A DNA stretch of 55,150 bases from an uncultured Prevotellaceae bacterium (GTDB lineage Bacteria; Bacteroidota; Bacteroidia; Bacteroidales; Bacteroidaceae). Positions 24,589-33,514 of the stretch are shown here, one piece after another. Made by a program: the position numbers and the translations under genes. Within the stretch, counting starts at the first letter, position 1; every line of letters starts with the position of its first letter. Location of the stretch: positions 1 through 55,150 of the forward strand of contig CADACW010000001.1 in NCBI GenBank assembly GCA_902786565.1. The letters are read 5' to 3'. The notes under the pieces are model-generated. The model did no database searches, was not told the origin of the DNA, and saw only the letters and a program-made list of their open reading frames with translations.

Positions 24589-25080
24589 TTAGTCAAGATA
24601 GTGAAGCACGGGCGCATTGGCGGCCAGCGAGGCCGGCACGTCGATGATGCGCTGGTTGCCGGACCCCCGGAAACGCAGGGTCTCATCGCGCAGCGACTTG
24701 ACGAAAGGGCCGTCCACCAGCACGTCGATGAGTTCGAGCAGGGCCCGCTGGCGCGGGTTGTTCACCAGTGCCTCGAAGGTGAAGCCGGTGTAGCACCAGA
24801 TGGTCTTTCGGGTGCGCTGACGGATGGCGCGGGCCAGTTCGGCAAAGCCCTCGGGCTGATACATGGGGTCGCCGCCAGAGAAGGTGACGTTGGCATAGGG
24901 GTCGGCCTCGATGATGGCCATAATCTCCTCAGTGGTCATGGCGTGGCCGCCCTGGAAGTCCCACGACTGCGGATTGTGGCACCCCTCGCACTGGTGGCGG
25001 CAGCCGGCACAGTAGATGGACGTGCGGAATCCGGGGCCGTCGACCATCGTGTCTTCTATGATTCCTATTATCTGAAGCAT
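24589..25080 (-). CDS. nrdG: anaerobic ribonucleotide reductase activating enzyme
   Basis: A radical SAM protein of 163 residues that installs the glycyl radical on NrdD for deoxynucleotide synthesis without oxygen. It shows the NrdG cluster motif CRHQCEGCHN (C-x3-C-x2-C, near residue 27), the SAM-binding VTFSGGDPMYQ (near 65) and GSGNQRIIDV near the end. nrdD normally lies directly upstream; here the upstream neighbour, 4 bp away, is the beta-helix enzyme, so nrdD must be elsewhere. Confidence 0.92.
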   Translation of the reverse strand: MLQIIGIIEDTMVDGPGFRTSIYCAGCRHQCEGCHNPQSWDFQGGHAMTTEEIMAIIEADPYANVTFSGGDPMYQPEGFAELARAIRQRTRKTIWCYTGFTFEALVNNPRQRALLELIDVLVDGPFVKSLRDETLRFRGSGNQRIIDVPASLAANAPVLHYLD

Positions 25081-25084
25081 GGCT

Positions 25085-26941
25085 TTATCTCTCTTTCCTC
25101 ACCCCGGCACGCACTTTGATGCTGTCGGCCACCTGGGGGCCGTTGTTCTCCCATGTGCAGCCGGGGCCGTTGGCATTGCGCAGAAACTTGTCGGAGGGTG
25201 TCCAGTTGTTGCGCACGGTGATGTACGAGCTGCCCTCGTCAGTATAGAGATAGAACCAGTGCTGCGGGTCGTGCACATAGGTGGGGGTGCAGATGCTGTC
25301 GGCCACGTTCTGCTCGACCACGGTGTGGGGCTGCGAGCCCAGGGTGTAGATGGCGGCGGTGTCGTACATGTGTCGTGCATAGTGGTGTATGTAGTTGCCC
25401 CTCACGGTGTTGTCGGCCATGGCACAGGTCTGCTGGTTCCATCCCCAGCCCAGCGATATGCCTGTGTAGGAGACGTTTGAAATCTCGTTGTGCTCAATGC
25501 GGATGCCCCTGACGAACCCGGCTGCAATGCCTATGCAGCCCCAGTCTTCGTTGGCGGCATCGTCTATGCGGTTGTCGCTGATGCAGAGGCCGGTGCACGT
25601 CTCGCGACGGTCGGTGGGGTCGTAGGGCAGATGGGCCTCGTGGCCCTCGGAGCCGAAACTGCCGGCCAGCACCGCCGTGCCGCCAATGTCGGCGAAGGTG
25701 CAACGGCTGACGCTGCCCCCCTTGATATATAAGTGGTAGTCGAGGGCCGTCGAGGCCGTATGCTCGAAAGTGCAGCCTATGAAGCTCACGCCCTCGGCGC
25801 AGTTCAGGCTGACGGCAGCGGCAGGACGGCCCACCCAGCCCTGGTTGTCCAACTTATGGTCGCCGTTGGGGCGGCTGATCTGTGGGCGAATCTTGTATGC
25901 CTCAGTCATATACATGCCTGCCTGAAGCGGGGCGTGGCCAGCAAGCGAGGGCCGCAGCCAGGTGGCATGGCTGAAGGTGATGCCCCGAAGGGTGACGCCC
26001 CGCACCGGCTGGTCGGGGGTGCCCTCGACGGCCAGCAGGGTCTGCAGGGCCGGGGCCTCGACGGTGGCGGTGGTTATGTCCTCGCCGGGAAGTGGCATGT
26101 AGTAGAGTCTGCGGGCCTGGATGTCGAGGTGCCACTCGCCGGGCTCGTCGAGCAGCTCCAGCGCGCCCGTCAGGTAGAAGGCCGAGTTGTGCTCGCCGCC
26201 GGGCGTGACCATCGGCGACGGCCAAGGGTGCATAAAGTGCACGTGGCTCTCAGGATTGTGGAAGGTGAGCGCCACTGAGTCGCCCTCGGCACGCCAGGAC
26301 TTGATGCGCAGATTGGCCACACACCACATTTCGTGGAGTACGAGTTCCAGAGGTGAGTGGTGAGAGGTGAGAGGTGAGAGGTGAGGGGTGAGAGGTGAGA
26401 GCTTGGCAATGGCCTTGCGGGGTATATAGATGGTCTCGCGGAGCTTGTCTACACTGACGATGCGGTTCATCCGCTCAAAGGGGTCGCCGCCGGGTGTGGC
26501 TGCCCGGGCAGGGATGTCACGGGCACGGACGGCCTTCCGGCCATTGACCCACAACTGGCGAAACTCCAGCGGCCGGCCGTTCCACAGAGGCACGTCGGCC
26601 ACCCAGAGGCGGCCTTTCTTGCGCCACCCCTTTATCTGAACGCCGCCGCTGACCACCACCTGGCCACGCGGAGCCACAATGGTGGTAAGACTGTCTTCAG
26701 GCCGCAAGACCACGGGCTGCGAAAGGCGATAGGTGCCGGGCTGCAACTGCAGCACAGGACGGTCGAGGCCGCCCTGAAGCCGGTTCAGCCGCGCCTGCTG
26801 AAGGGCCTGCTCAATGGTGAACTCGCCAGGCTGCACCGTGATGGTGTACTGGCCGGAAGCCTGCGCCACCTGCACCCAAAGGGCCAGCAGCACACCGACT
26901 CCCCATCGGTTCCTTCTATTCTTTGTTCTCATAAATTTCAT
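25085..26941 (-). CDS. right-handed beta-helix glycosidase, GH141-like
   Basis: A 618-residue exported protein (signal peptide about 12-31). It opens with VSGGVQIKGWRKKGRLWVADVP and FRQLWVNGRKAVRARDIP, which resemble GH141 enzymes (fucosidase or xylanase activities known). From about residue 340 it continues as parallel beta-helix coils with NCAEGVSFIGCTFEHTAST and similar turns. A heptamer array at 26350 is read as LSPLTPHLSPLTSHHSPL between the N-terminal domain and the helix. It lies 9 bp after the GHL10 gene and 4 bp before nrdG. The family call is moderate; other beta-helix polysaccharide lyases or hydrolases are possible. Confidence 0.7.
   Translation of the reverse strand: MKFMRTKNRRNRWGVGVLLALWVQVAQASGQYTITVQPGEFTIEQALQQARLNRLQGGLDRPVLQLQPGTYRLSQPVVLRPEDSLTTIVAPRGQVVVSGGVQIKGWRKKGRLWVADVPLWNGRPLEFRQLWVNGRKAVRARDIPARAATPGGDPFERMNRIVSVDKLRETIYIPRKAIAKLSPLTPHLSPLTSHHSPLELVLHEMWCVANLRIKSWRAEGDSVALTFHNPESHVHFMHPWPSPMVTPGGEHNSAFYLTGALELLDEPGEWHLDIQARRLYYMPLPGEDITTATVEAPALQTLLAVEGTPDQPVRGVTLRGITFSHATWLRPSLAGHAPLQAGMYMTEAYKIRPQISRPNGDHKLDNQGWVGRPAAAVSLNCAEGVSFIGCTFEHTASTALDYHLYIKGGSVSRCTFADIGGTAVLAGSFGSEGHEAHLPYDPTDRRETCTGLCISDNRIDDAANEDWGCIGIAAGFVRGIRIEHNEISNVSYTGISLGWGWNQQTCAMADNTVRGNYIHHYARHMYDTAAIYTLGSQPHTVVEQNVADSICTPTYVHDPQHWFYLYTDEGSSYITVRNNWTPSDKFLRNANGPGCTWENNGPQVADSIKVRAGVRKER
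26350..26403. repeat. TGAGAGG heptamer array inside the beta-helix gene
   Basis: Seven to eight units, with three consecutive perfect GTGAGAG copies. The gene reads the complementary strand, giving SPLTSHL-type repeats without stops. Confidence 0.9.
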
Positions 26942-26950
26942 AATGATTGC

Positions 26951-28579
26951 CTAATGTCGCTTAATGGAGAAAAAGCCTATGCGGTGGGCACGCCCCTTGC
27001 GGCCCAACGAGCGTAACTGGTAGATGCCGTCGGGCAGACTGCTGATGTCTAAGCAGGAAGCGTAAGGACTGGAGGCCACCACCTGGCCCAACAGCGTCTC
27101 GACCAGCACGACGTCGGCATCGAGCGTCGACGGCTTAGACGGAAGGGCCACCACACTGCCATCGGTCTTGCAGATGATGGGAGCCGCATACTTAGGCCCG
27201 GCATTGACGAGCAACTGGGCCGGCCTGCTCTCCTGGCCGTAGCGGTCCATGGCCGTGACGGCAAAGTTGAGGTTCGGCGTTGAGGGCACGGCCACCTGAG
27301 TGGCAGTCAGGCGGGTGGCTACGAGGTTTTCGGCATTGCTGACGTCGACGGGGAAGTCTTCCGACGCATATAAATTATATAATAGGTATGGGGAATCGCC
27401 TCTGTCGATGGCACCGTCCCATGAGAGGCGGCCCTTGTCCAAAGTCAGTTGCCGAGGGGCCTCGGGCGCCAGTTTGCCTGCCCAGGTCATGGGCGGCGTC
27501 AGCGCCGGCGTGGCGTCGAGATGCTGCGCCAAGTCGTAGATGCCTTTAACATTGTCGGTGAAAAAACGGGAGCGGAAGTAGCAATGTCCCATGCCCAGCT
27601 GGCGCAGCACGTGCAGCTGGCGCTCCACCACATCGAGGGTCCAGGGGCCCTCACGCGGGTCGAGGAAATAGATGCCCAGGCCGGGAGCCACAATGCGGCC
27701 ATGGCTCTGCTCCTGCCAATCGATGGCAAAGGGGTAGAAGTTGTTGCCCTGAAAGTACATCATCGGCAGCAACATATCCATCAGACCGTCGCGAAGCCAA
27801 GCCTGCGCATCCTGGCAGACGGCGGTGCGGGCGTTCCATCCGCCGGAACGGTAGCGTGTCAGGTCGTCGTACTTGCCGATAGGCGAACAGGAGAGCTTGA
27901 CCCAGGGCTTCTCGGCCCTGACGGTCTCGGCAATCTTGCGCACGATGGCCGTGATGTGCTGGCGGCCCTTCTGGCGGGCAGCCACACCCTTGAGTTTCCA
28001 CGTCTCCGGATAGCGGATGTAGTCGAGGTGGATGCCGTCGATGTCGTAGTTGTGGGCAATCTCTCCGCAGATGCGGGCCAGATAGTCGGCCGTGGCTGTC
28101 TGTTCGGGGTCCATAAAGCCCTCGTCGCCAATGCGTTTGACCAGCTTGGGCTGACGCTTGCGCAGTTGCCGGCAGCCCGCCTTGGCCCATTTGCCCACGG
28201 GGATGGTGACCACCCAGGCGTGACACTCCATGCCGCGCTGGTGGCAAAGGTCGATGCAGAATTGAAGCGGGTCGTAGCCAGGATTGCGCCCGCAAGTGCC
28301 AGTCAGACAAGCGTCCCACGGCTCGATGGCCGATGGATAAAGGGTGGTGGCACGTATGCGTGTCTGGACCAGCACAGTGTTGATGCCGCCAGCCTTCAGG
28401 CGGTCGATGATGGTCTCCAACTGCTGCTTCTGGACAGCGGGGCTGGTCGAGGAGGGCCAGTCCAGACCGTTCAGCGTGGTCAGCCAGACCGCCCTGACCT
28501 CATGTTTGGGGCTCTGCGCCAGCAGCGGCACCAAAGCCACTGCCAACAATATTAATATGGTGGTAAGAAATCGTTTCAT
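26951..28579 (-). CDS. family-10-like glycosyl hydrolase (GHL10, PF02638) with type IX sorting-like tail
   Basis: A 542-residue exported enzyme (signal peptide MKRFLTTILILLAVALVPLLAQ). It has the GHL10 barrel motifs EVRAVWLTTLNGLDWP near the N terminus and DGIHLDYIRYP (near 190). A fibronectin-like region follows (about 370-470). The last 75 residues (VVLVETLLGQVVASS, then LDISSLPDGIYQLRSL and a basic end) resemble a type IX secretion C-terminal sorting domain, so the protein may be surface-displayed. The start at 28579 is set by the promoter at 28603, which excludes the upstream in-frame starts. Confidence 0.85.
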   Translation of the reverse strand: MKRFLTTILILLAVALVPLLAQSPKHEVRAVWLTTLNGLDWPSSTSPAVQKQQLETIIDRLKAGGINTVLVQTRIRATTLYPSAIEPWDACLTGTCGRNPGYDPLQFCIDLCHQRGMECHAWVVTIPVGKWAKAGCRQLRKRQPKLVKRIGDEGFMDPEQTATADYLARICGEIAHNYDIDGIHLDYIRYPETWKLKGVAARQKGRQHITAIVRKIAETVRAEKPWVKLSCSPIGKYDDLTRYRSGGWNARTAVCQDAQAWLRDGLMDMLLPMMYFQGNNFYPFAIDWQEQSHGRIVAPGLGIYFLDPREGPWTLDVVERQLHVLRQLGMGHCYFRSRFFTDNVKGIYDLAQHLDATPALTPPMTWAGKLAPEAPRQLTLDKGRLSWDGAIDRGDSPYLLYNLYASEDFPVDVSNAENLVATRLTATQVAVPSTPNLNFAVTAMDRYGQESRPAQLLVNAGPKYAAPIICKTDGSVVALPSKPSTLDADVVLVETLLGQVVASSPYASCLDISSLPDGIYQLRSLGRKGRAHRIGFFSIKRH

Positions 28580-28602
28580 TGCTATGTCGTCATTAACGGC
28601 TG

Positions 28603-28610
28603 CAAAGGTA
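28603..28610 (-). promoter_or_regulatory. -7 promoter element TACCTTTG
   Basis: TAnnTTTG match 23 bp before the GHL10 start. It is likely to drive GHL10, the beta-helix enzyme and nrdG as one transcript. Confidence 0.65.
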
Positions 28611-28759
28611 GTCATTTTTCCTGATATGCCGAAAAAGAAAATGGCTTTTAGCAACTTTTTGCAAGCAAAGAAAGGGGGCAAAGCAAGCAGCGAGAGTTAA
28701 AAAAAATTAAGATTCACCTTTATTCGGGAGAAGCGAAAGGTTATTCGCAAAAAAAGTCG

Positions 28760-28767
28760 TACCTTTG
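28760..28767 (+). promoter_or_regulatory. -7 promoter element TACCTTTG
   Basis: TAnnTTTG match 52 bp before rpmB, the promoter of the ribosomal protein operon. Confidence 0.75.
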
Positions 28768-28819
28768 CACCCTGTTTGGAGTAAGTATCAAAAAAACATC
28801 AAATTAAAAGCAGATAGCA

Positions 28820-29083
28820 ATGTCTAAAGTTTGTCAAATCACAGGAAAGAAGGCACAGATTGGTAACAATGTGTCTCACTCGAAGCACCGCACAAAGCGC
28901 AGTTTCGATGTCAACCTGTTCAGCAAGAAGTTCTTCTATGTGGAAGAGGATTGCTGGATTCAATTGAAGATTAGCGCCGCTGGCCTCCGTTTGATTAACA
29001 AGGTAGGTCTTGACGCCGCCCTGAAGCAGGCTGTTGCCAAAGGCTATGTAGACTGGAAGGACATCAAAGTTATAGGAGACTAA
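28820..29083 (+). CDS. rpmB: 50S ribosomal protein L28
   Basis: An 87-residue L28 with the conserved start [20 protein letters not shown] and the basic KHRTKRSF segment. It lacks CxxC pairs, so it is the zinc-free form. First gene of a Bacteroidetes-typical trio with rpmG and the DUF4295 gene; the next gene starts 4 bp later. Confidence 0.97.
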   Translation: MSKVCQITGKKAQIGNNVSHSKHRTKRSFDVNLFSKKFFYVEEDCWIQLKISAAGLRLINKVGLDAALKQAVAKGYVDWKDIKVIGD

Positions 29084-29087
29084 GACC

Positions 29088-29279
29088 ATGGCAAGCAAGA
29101 AAGCAAAAGGCAATCGCGTCCAGGTGGTACTGGAGTGCACCGAAATGAAGAGCAGCGGACTTCCCGGCACAAGCCGCTACATCACGACGAAGAACCGCAA
29201 GAACACGTCGGAGCGTTTGGAGCTGAAGAAGTACAACCCCATTCTGAAGAGGGTGACCGTACACAAGGAAATCAAGTAA
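29088..29279 (+). CDS. rpmG: 50S ribosomal protein L33
   Basis: A 63-residue L33 with [10 protein letters not shown], then [23 protein letters not shown]. Zinc-binding CxxC pairs are absent (zinc-free form), as in the L28 next to it. Translated from the same operon. Confidence 0.97.
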   Translation: MASKKAKGNRVQVVLECTEMKSSGLPGTSRYITTKNRKNTSERLELKKYNPILKRVTVHKEIK

Positions 29280-29304
29280 GCAAACAGTTTAATCGTTTTA
29301 TAGT

Positions 29305-29463
29305 ATGGCAAAGAAAACCGTCGCTACCCTCCACGAAGGCTCTAAGGATGGTCGCGCTTACTCAAAGGTAATCAAGATGGTGCGCAGCCCGAAGACGGGT
29401 GCTTACATCTTCGATGAGCAGATGGTTCCCAATGAGGACGTCAAGGACTTCTTCAAGAACTAA
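29305..29463 (+). CDS. DUF4295 family protein
   Basis: A 52-residue basic protein (MAKKTVATLHEGSKDGRAYS, ending VKDFFKN) of the DUF4295 family, found in Bacteroidetes almost always directly after rpmB and rpmG. That conserved place and basic charge suggest a ribosome-associated role, not shown experimentally as far as I know. It ends 21 bp before a strong terminator that closes the operon. Confidence 0.92.
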   Translation: MAKKTVATLHEGSKDGRAYSKVIKMVRSPKTGAYIFDEQMVPNEDVKDFFKN

Positions 29464-29484
29464 ACATATTACGAGCATAATAGG

Positions 29485-29543
29485 CAATAACCAATAAAAC
29501 GAAGTCCACAGACGGACTGAAGTTTATTGGTTATTGTTTTTTT
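29485..29543 (+). terminator. rho-independent terminator after the ribosomal operon
   Basis: A 14-bp perfect stem (CAATAACCAATAAA with TTTATTGGTTATTG) with an inner AGTCC/GGACT pair, followed by seven T. Confidence 0.95.
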
Positions 29544-29568
29544 CATTATAGACAACCTAATAACCACA

Positions 29569-30465
29569 ATGAGACTGAATACAGGCTACAATCAAGGCGG
29601 CGACTACGACCACTTGACGGTGAAAGAGGCAGCGCCGCTGCTGGAATATCTGCTGAACAACATGGGGCAAAGCCGCTCAAAGGTGAAGGCCACACTGCAG
29701 GGACGCGGCATCAAGGTAGACGGGAAGACTGTCACACAGTTTGACTTTATGCTGCAACCGGGCATGAAGATTGCCGTGTCGAAGTCAAAGCGCAACCAGC
29801 AGGGCTTCAAGAGCCGCTACGTCAAGATTGTCTACGAAGACCGCTGGCTCATTGTGATTGAGAAACAGGCGGGCATCCTCTCGATGGCCGGCGGACACTC
29901 GTCGCTGAACGTGAAGACGGTGCTCGACAACTATTTCCGCCAGTCGCGACAGAAATGCACCGCCCACGTGGTGCACCGCCTTGACCGCGACACCAGCGGC
30001 CTGATGGTCTATGCCAAGGATATGGACACCGAGCAGATACTGGAACACTCGTGGCACCAGCTGGTCTACGACCGCCGCTACGTGGCCGTGGTGAGCGGCG
30101 AGATGGAGGATGACGAAGGCACGCTGCGCAGTTGGCTGAAGGACAACAAGGCTTACATCACATACTCCTCGCCCGTGGACAATGGCGGCAAACTGGCCAT
30201 CACCCACTTCCACGTGCTGAACCGCACCACCGAGCACTCGCTGGTGGAGTTCAGGCTTGAGACGGGGCGCAAGAACCAGATTCGCGTGCACTCTGCCGAC
30301 CTGGGCCATCCTGTTTGTGGCGACACTAAATATGGCAATGGCGACAATCCATTGCACCGTCTCTGCCTGCACGCCTGGCTGCTCTGCTTCACCCATCCCG
30401 TCACGGGCGAGCGTATGGAGTTTGAGACGCCCATCCCCGTAGCTTTCCGTCATTTATTCAAATAA
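29569..30465 (+). CDS. RluA family 23S rRNA/tRNA pseudouridine synthase
   Basis: A 298-residue enzyme that isomerises uridine to pseudouridine in RNA. An N-terminal S4-like RNA-binding region (about 15-75) precedes the catalytic domain with VVHRLDRDTSGLM (catalytic Asp) and RLETGRKNQIRVH. The start at 29569 is chosen because the upstream in-frame ATG at 29527 lies in the terminator stem. The next gene starts 15 bp downstream. Confidence 0.93.
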   Translation: MRLNTGYNQGGDYDHLTVKEAAPLLEYLLNNMGQSRSKVKATLQGRGIKVDGKTVTQFDFMLQPGMKIAVSKSKRNQQGFKSRYVKIVYEDRWLIVIEKQAGILSMAGGHSSLNVKTVLDNYFRQSRQKCTAHVVHRLDRDTSGLMVYAKDMDTEQILEHSWHQLVYDRRYVAVVSGEMEDDEGTLRSWLKDNKAYITYSSPVDNGGKLAITHFHVLNRTTEHSLVEFRLETGRKNQIRVHSADLGHPVCGDTKYGNGDNPLHRLCLHAWLLCFTHPVTGERMEFETPIPVAFRHLFK

Positions 30466-30480
30466 TCAACAGTAGAATAT

Positions 30481-33400
30481 ATGGATAACTGGATGCTCTA
30501 CGCCCTCGTCCTGGTGGCAATCGTTGTGGCTTTTTACATTGTGAGAAAGGTTACCAGCTGCATAGTGAAGGCCATTGTACTCATCATTATAGTGGCAGCA
30601 TTGGCCTGCCTGCCATTAATCATGCGCGGTCAGCAGGTGGTGTCGCTGGCAGGACCGTGGGAGTTCTCCACCACCGACGTGCAGCCGACTCATGACGGCA
30701 ACCAGCCGCCTACCACCGCATCAACAGAATATGTGATGCTGCCCAGCTCGATGCTGACCAACGACAAGGGAGACCAACTGAGCACCCGCACCCAATGGAC
30801 GGGGTCGCTCTACGACTCCAGCTTCTACTTCAACCCCTATATGGAGAAATACCGCGTTGAGGGTCAGATGAAGTTCCCCTTCTTCCTCACCCCCAATCGC
30901 CATTACGTCGGTGCTGCCTGGTACAGCCGCAGCGTCTACGTGCCAAAGGACTGGAACAGCCAGCGCATCGTGCTCTTCCTGGAAAGGCCCCACATTGAGA
31001 CCACCGTCTACGTGAACGGGCATGAGGCCGGCCACCAGATGAGCCTCTCGACGCCCCACGTATACGACGTGACCAAGTTTCTGAAACCCGGCCGACGCAA
31101 CAACATAGACATTCGCGTGTACAATGGCATAGAGAATGTCTGCGTGGGCCAGGACTCCCACTCTGTGACCGACCAGACGCAGGGCAACTGGAACGGCATT
31201 GCAGGCCGCATTGAACTTCAGGCACGGCCCCGCCACGTCAACATCCAACAGGTGCGCGTCTATCCGAATGCCTCAAAGCGGTTGGCCCATGTGGTGGTGA
31301 CGCTCGAAAACCACGCCAACCCCTGGCTGCGCGACGTGCATGTGATGCAGGTCAAGGAGTATGGGCTGACCTACGACGTGGCCATCGAGGGCGAGAGTGT
31401 GTCGAAACCCATCTACACAGGCAATTGGATAGAACTGAACGGGCGCAGGCAGATAGAGTTTGACATACCCATGAAGGCGCAGATGATGCCTTGGGAAGAG
31501 TTTATGCCCATAGTCTACCACCTCACCGTGTATGCTGGCGACGATTCTTACGAGACCACTTTCGGTTTCCGCGACATCAGCATCGAAGGGCGGCAGATGA
31601 TGATTAACGGCCGGCCCCTGTTCATCAGAGGCACGGTGGAGAACTGCTGCTTCCCCCTGACGGGCTATCCGCCAACCGACGTGGAGGAGTGGCTGCGCAT
31701 CTTCAAGAAGTGCAAGGCTTACGGACTGAACATGGTGCGCTTCCACAGCTATTGTCCGCCCGAAGCAGCGTTCCAGGCCGCCGACCGCGTGGGCATCTAC
31801 CTCCAGCCTGAAGGCCCGTCGTGGCCCAACCATGGTGTAAAGCTGCGCCGCGGCATGACCATCGACAAGTATCTGCTGGAAGAGTCGAAGCGCATTGTCG
31901 ACACCTACGGCAATCATCCCTCGTTTGTGATGATGGCAGCAGGCAACGAACCGGCAGGCGACTGGGTGAACTACTGCAACGACTGGGTCAAGGCGATGCA
32001 CCAGTACGACTCCACAAAGGTCTACTGCGGTGCCTCCGTGGGTGGCGGCTGGGCCTGGGACGACGGTTCGGAGTTCCACGTCAAGGGCGGAGCCCGCGGA
32101 CTGGACTGGGACCGTCATGCCCCCTCGTCCGACGATGACTACTTTGCACAGATAGAGCGGCCTCGCAACTACAAGGGCGAAAAGCCCAACCAGTCGCCTA
32201 TTATCGCCCACGAGCAGGGCCAGTGGTGCGCCTTCCCCGACCTGAAGGAGACCTCGCAGTACACCGGTGTCTACAAGCCCGGCAACATGGACATCTTTGC
32301 CGATTTGCTGGCCCGCGGCGGCATGGCCTCGCAGGCCGAGAAGTTCCTAAAGGCTAGCGGACACCTGCAGACCCTCTGCTACAAATACGAGATAGAGCGC
32401 AACCTGCGCACCCCCGACTACACGGGATTCCAACTGCTGGGCCTCAACGACTACAGCGGCCAGGGCAGCGCCATCGTGGGGCCGCTCAACGTGTTCTGGC
32501 GGGAGAAGGGCTACGTCGACGAGGAAGAGTGGCGGCAGTTCTGCTCGCCCTTGGTGGCGCTTGCCAGATTCCCCAAGTTCGTCTACACCAACCGCGACAC
32601 CCTGAACGTGCCCGTCGAGGTCTATAACGCCATCCATAGCACCATCACCGATGTCAAGACATCTTACTACATCATGGACGACAGCGCCAATGTCATCACT
32701 GGCGGAAGAATTTCGACCGGCACCCTGCCCATCGGCAAAAACATCCAGGTGGGCACGGTGGTCTTCCCCCTCGACAGCATCGTCAAACCAACGAAGCTGA
32801 CATTGGTGGTAAAGTTCTCAAACAAGTTGAAGAACCAATGGGACTTCTGGGTGTACCCCTCCGAGCAATCCGACAGCAGCAGCATGGAGAACAGCGATAT
32901 CTTCATAGCCGACTCGCTGACGGCGGAAGCCCTCAACACGCTGAAAAAGGGTGGCAAGGTGCTGCTCACGGCGGCCGGACGGGTCACGCTGGGCAGCGAC
33001 GTGAAGCAAACCTATCTGCCCGTGTTCTGGAACACCTCGTGGTTCAAGATGCGACCGCCACACACCACTGGTGCCTACATCGACACTTCCCACCCCCTCT
33101 TCGCCCACGGTTTCCCCACCGACGACTGGTCGAACTTGAACTGGTGGGAGCTGCTGAACAAGGCACAGGTGATGAATCTGATGGAACTGCCTGCCGACTA
33201 CCAGCCGCCCATCCAGCCCATCGACACCTGGCACGTCAGCCGCAAGCTGGGCATGCTCATCGAGGCACGTGTACTGAAAGGCAAACTGCTGATGACCACG
33301 ATGGACATCAGCAACCGTCTGGACCAGCGCATCGTGGCCCGTCAAATGCGTAGTGCAATCATCAGTTATATGCAAAGCGACGACTTCCAGCCTTCTATCA

Positions 33401-33507
33401 AGCTTACGCCGGAAGTGGTGTGCGACTTCTTCCACAAGCAGGCGCCCCCTGTAGACATGTTCACCAAGGACTCGCCCGACGAACTGAAGCCCGCCCTCAA
33501 GAACTGA
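30481..33507 (+). CDS. glycoside hydrolase family 2 with double-membrane-helix N terminus
   Basis: A 1008-residue GH2 (beta-galactosidase/glucuronidase/mannosidase type). A jelly-roll sugar-binding domain (about 50-240) and an immunoglobulin-like domain precede the TIM barrel; the acid/base is Glu490 in AAGNEPAG and the nucleophile Glu578 in IAHEQGQW. A long beta-rich tail follows. Instead of one signal peptide it has two hydrophobic stretches (5-21 and 27-48) separated by a basic turn (RKVTSC). This resembles a small membrane protein fused to a signal peptide. Specificity is unknown. No promoter of its own is evident; likely co-transcribed with the pseudouridine synthase. Confidence 0.88.
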   Translation: MDNWMLYALVLVAIVVAFYIVRKVTSCIVKAIVLIIIVAALACLPLIMRGQQVVSLAGPWEFSTTDVQPTHDGNQPPTTASTEYVMLPSSMLTNDKGDQLSTRTQWTGSLYDSSFYFNPYMEKYRVEGQMKFPFFLTPNRHYVGAAWYSRSVYVPKDWNSQRIVLFLERPHIETTVYVNGHEAGHQMSLSTPHVYDVTKFLKPGRRNNIDIRVYNGIENVCVGQDSHSVTDQTQGNWNGIAGRIELQARPRHVNIQQVRVYPNASKRLAHVVVTLENHANPWLRDVHVMQVKEYGLTYDVAIEGESVSKPIYTGNWIELNGRRQIEFDIPMKAQMMPWEEFMPIVYHLTVYAGDDSYETTFGFRDISIEGRQMMINGRPLFIRGTVENCCFPLTGYPPTDVEEWLRIFKKCKAYGLNMVRFHSYCPPEAAFQAADRVGIYLQPEGPSWPNHGVKLRRGMTIDKYLLEESKRIVDTYGNHPSFVMMAAGNEPAGDWVNYCNDWVKAMHQYDSTKVYCGASVGGGWAWDDGSEFHVKGGARGLDWDRHAPSSDDDYFAQIERPRNYKGEKPNQSPIIAHEQGQWCAFPDLKETSQYTGVYKPGNMDIFADLLARGGMASQAEKFLKASGHLQTLCYKYEIERNLRTPDYTGFQLLGLNDYSGQGSAIVGPLNVFWREKGYVDEEEWRQFCSPLVALARFPKFVYTNRDTLNVPVEVYNAIHSTITDVKTSYYIMDDSANVITGGRISTGTLPIGKNIQVGTVVFPLDSIVKPTKLTLVVKFSNKLKNQWDFWVYPSEQSDSSSMENSDIFIADSLTAEALNTLKKGGKVLLTAAGRVTLGSDVKQTYLPVFWNTSWFKMRPPHTTGAYIDTSHPLFAHGFPTDDWSNLNWWELLNKAQVMNLMELPADYQPPIQPIDTWHVSRKLGMLIEARVLKGKLLMTTMDISNRLDQRIVARQMRSAIISYMQSDDFQPSIKLTPEVVCDFFHKQAPPVDMFTKDSPDELKPALKN

Positions 33508-33514
33508 GCGGGGT

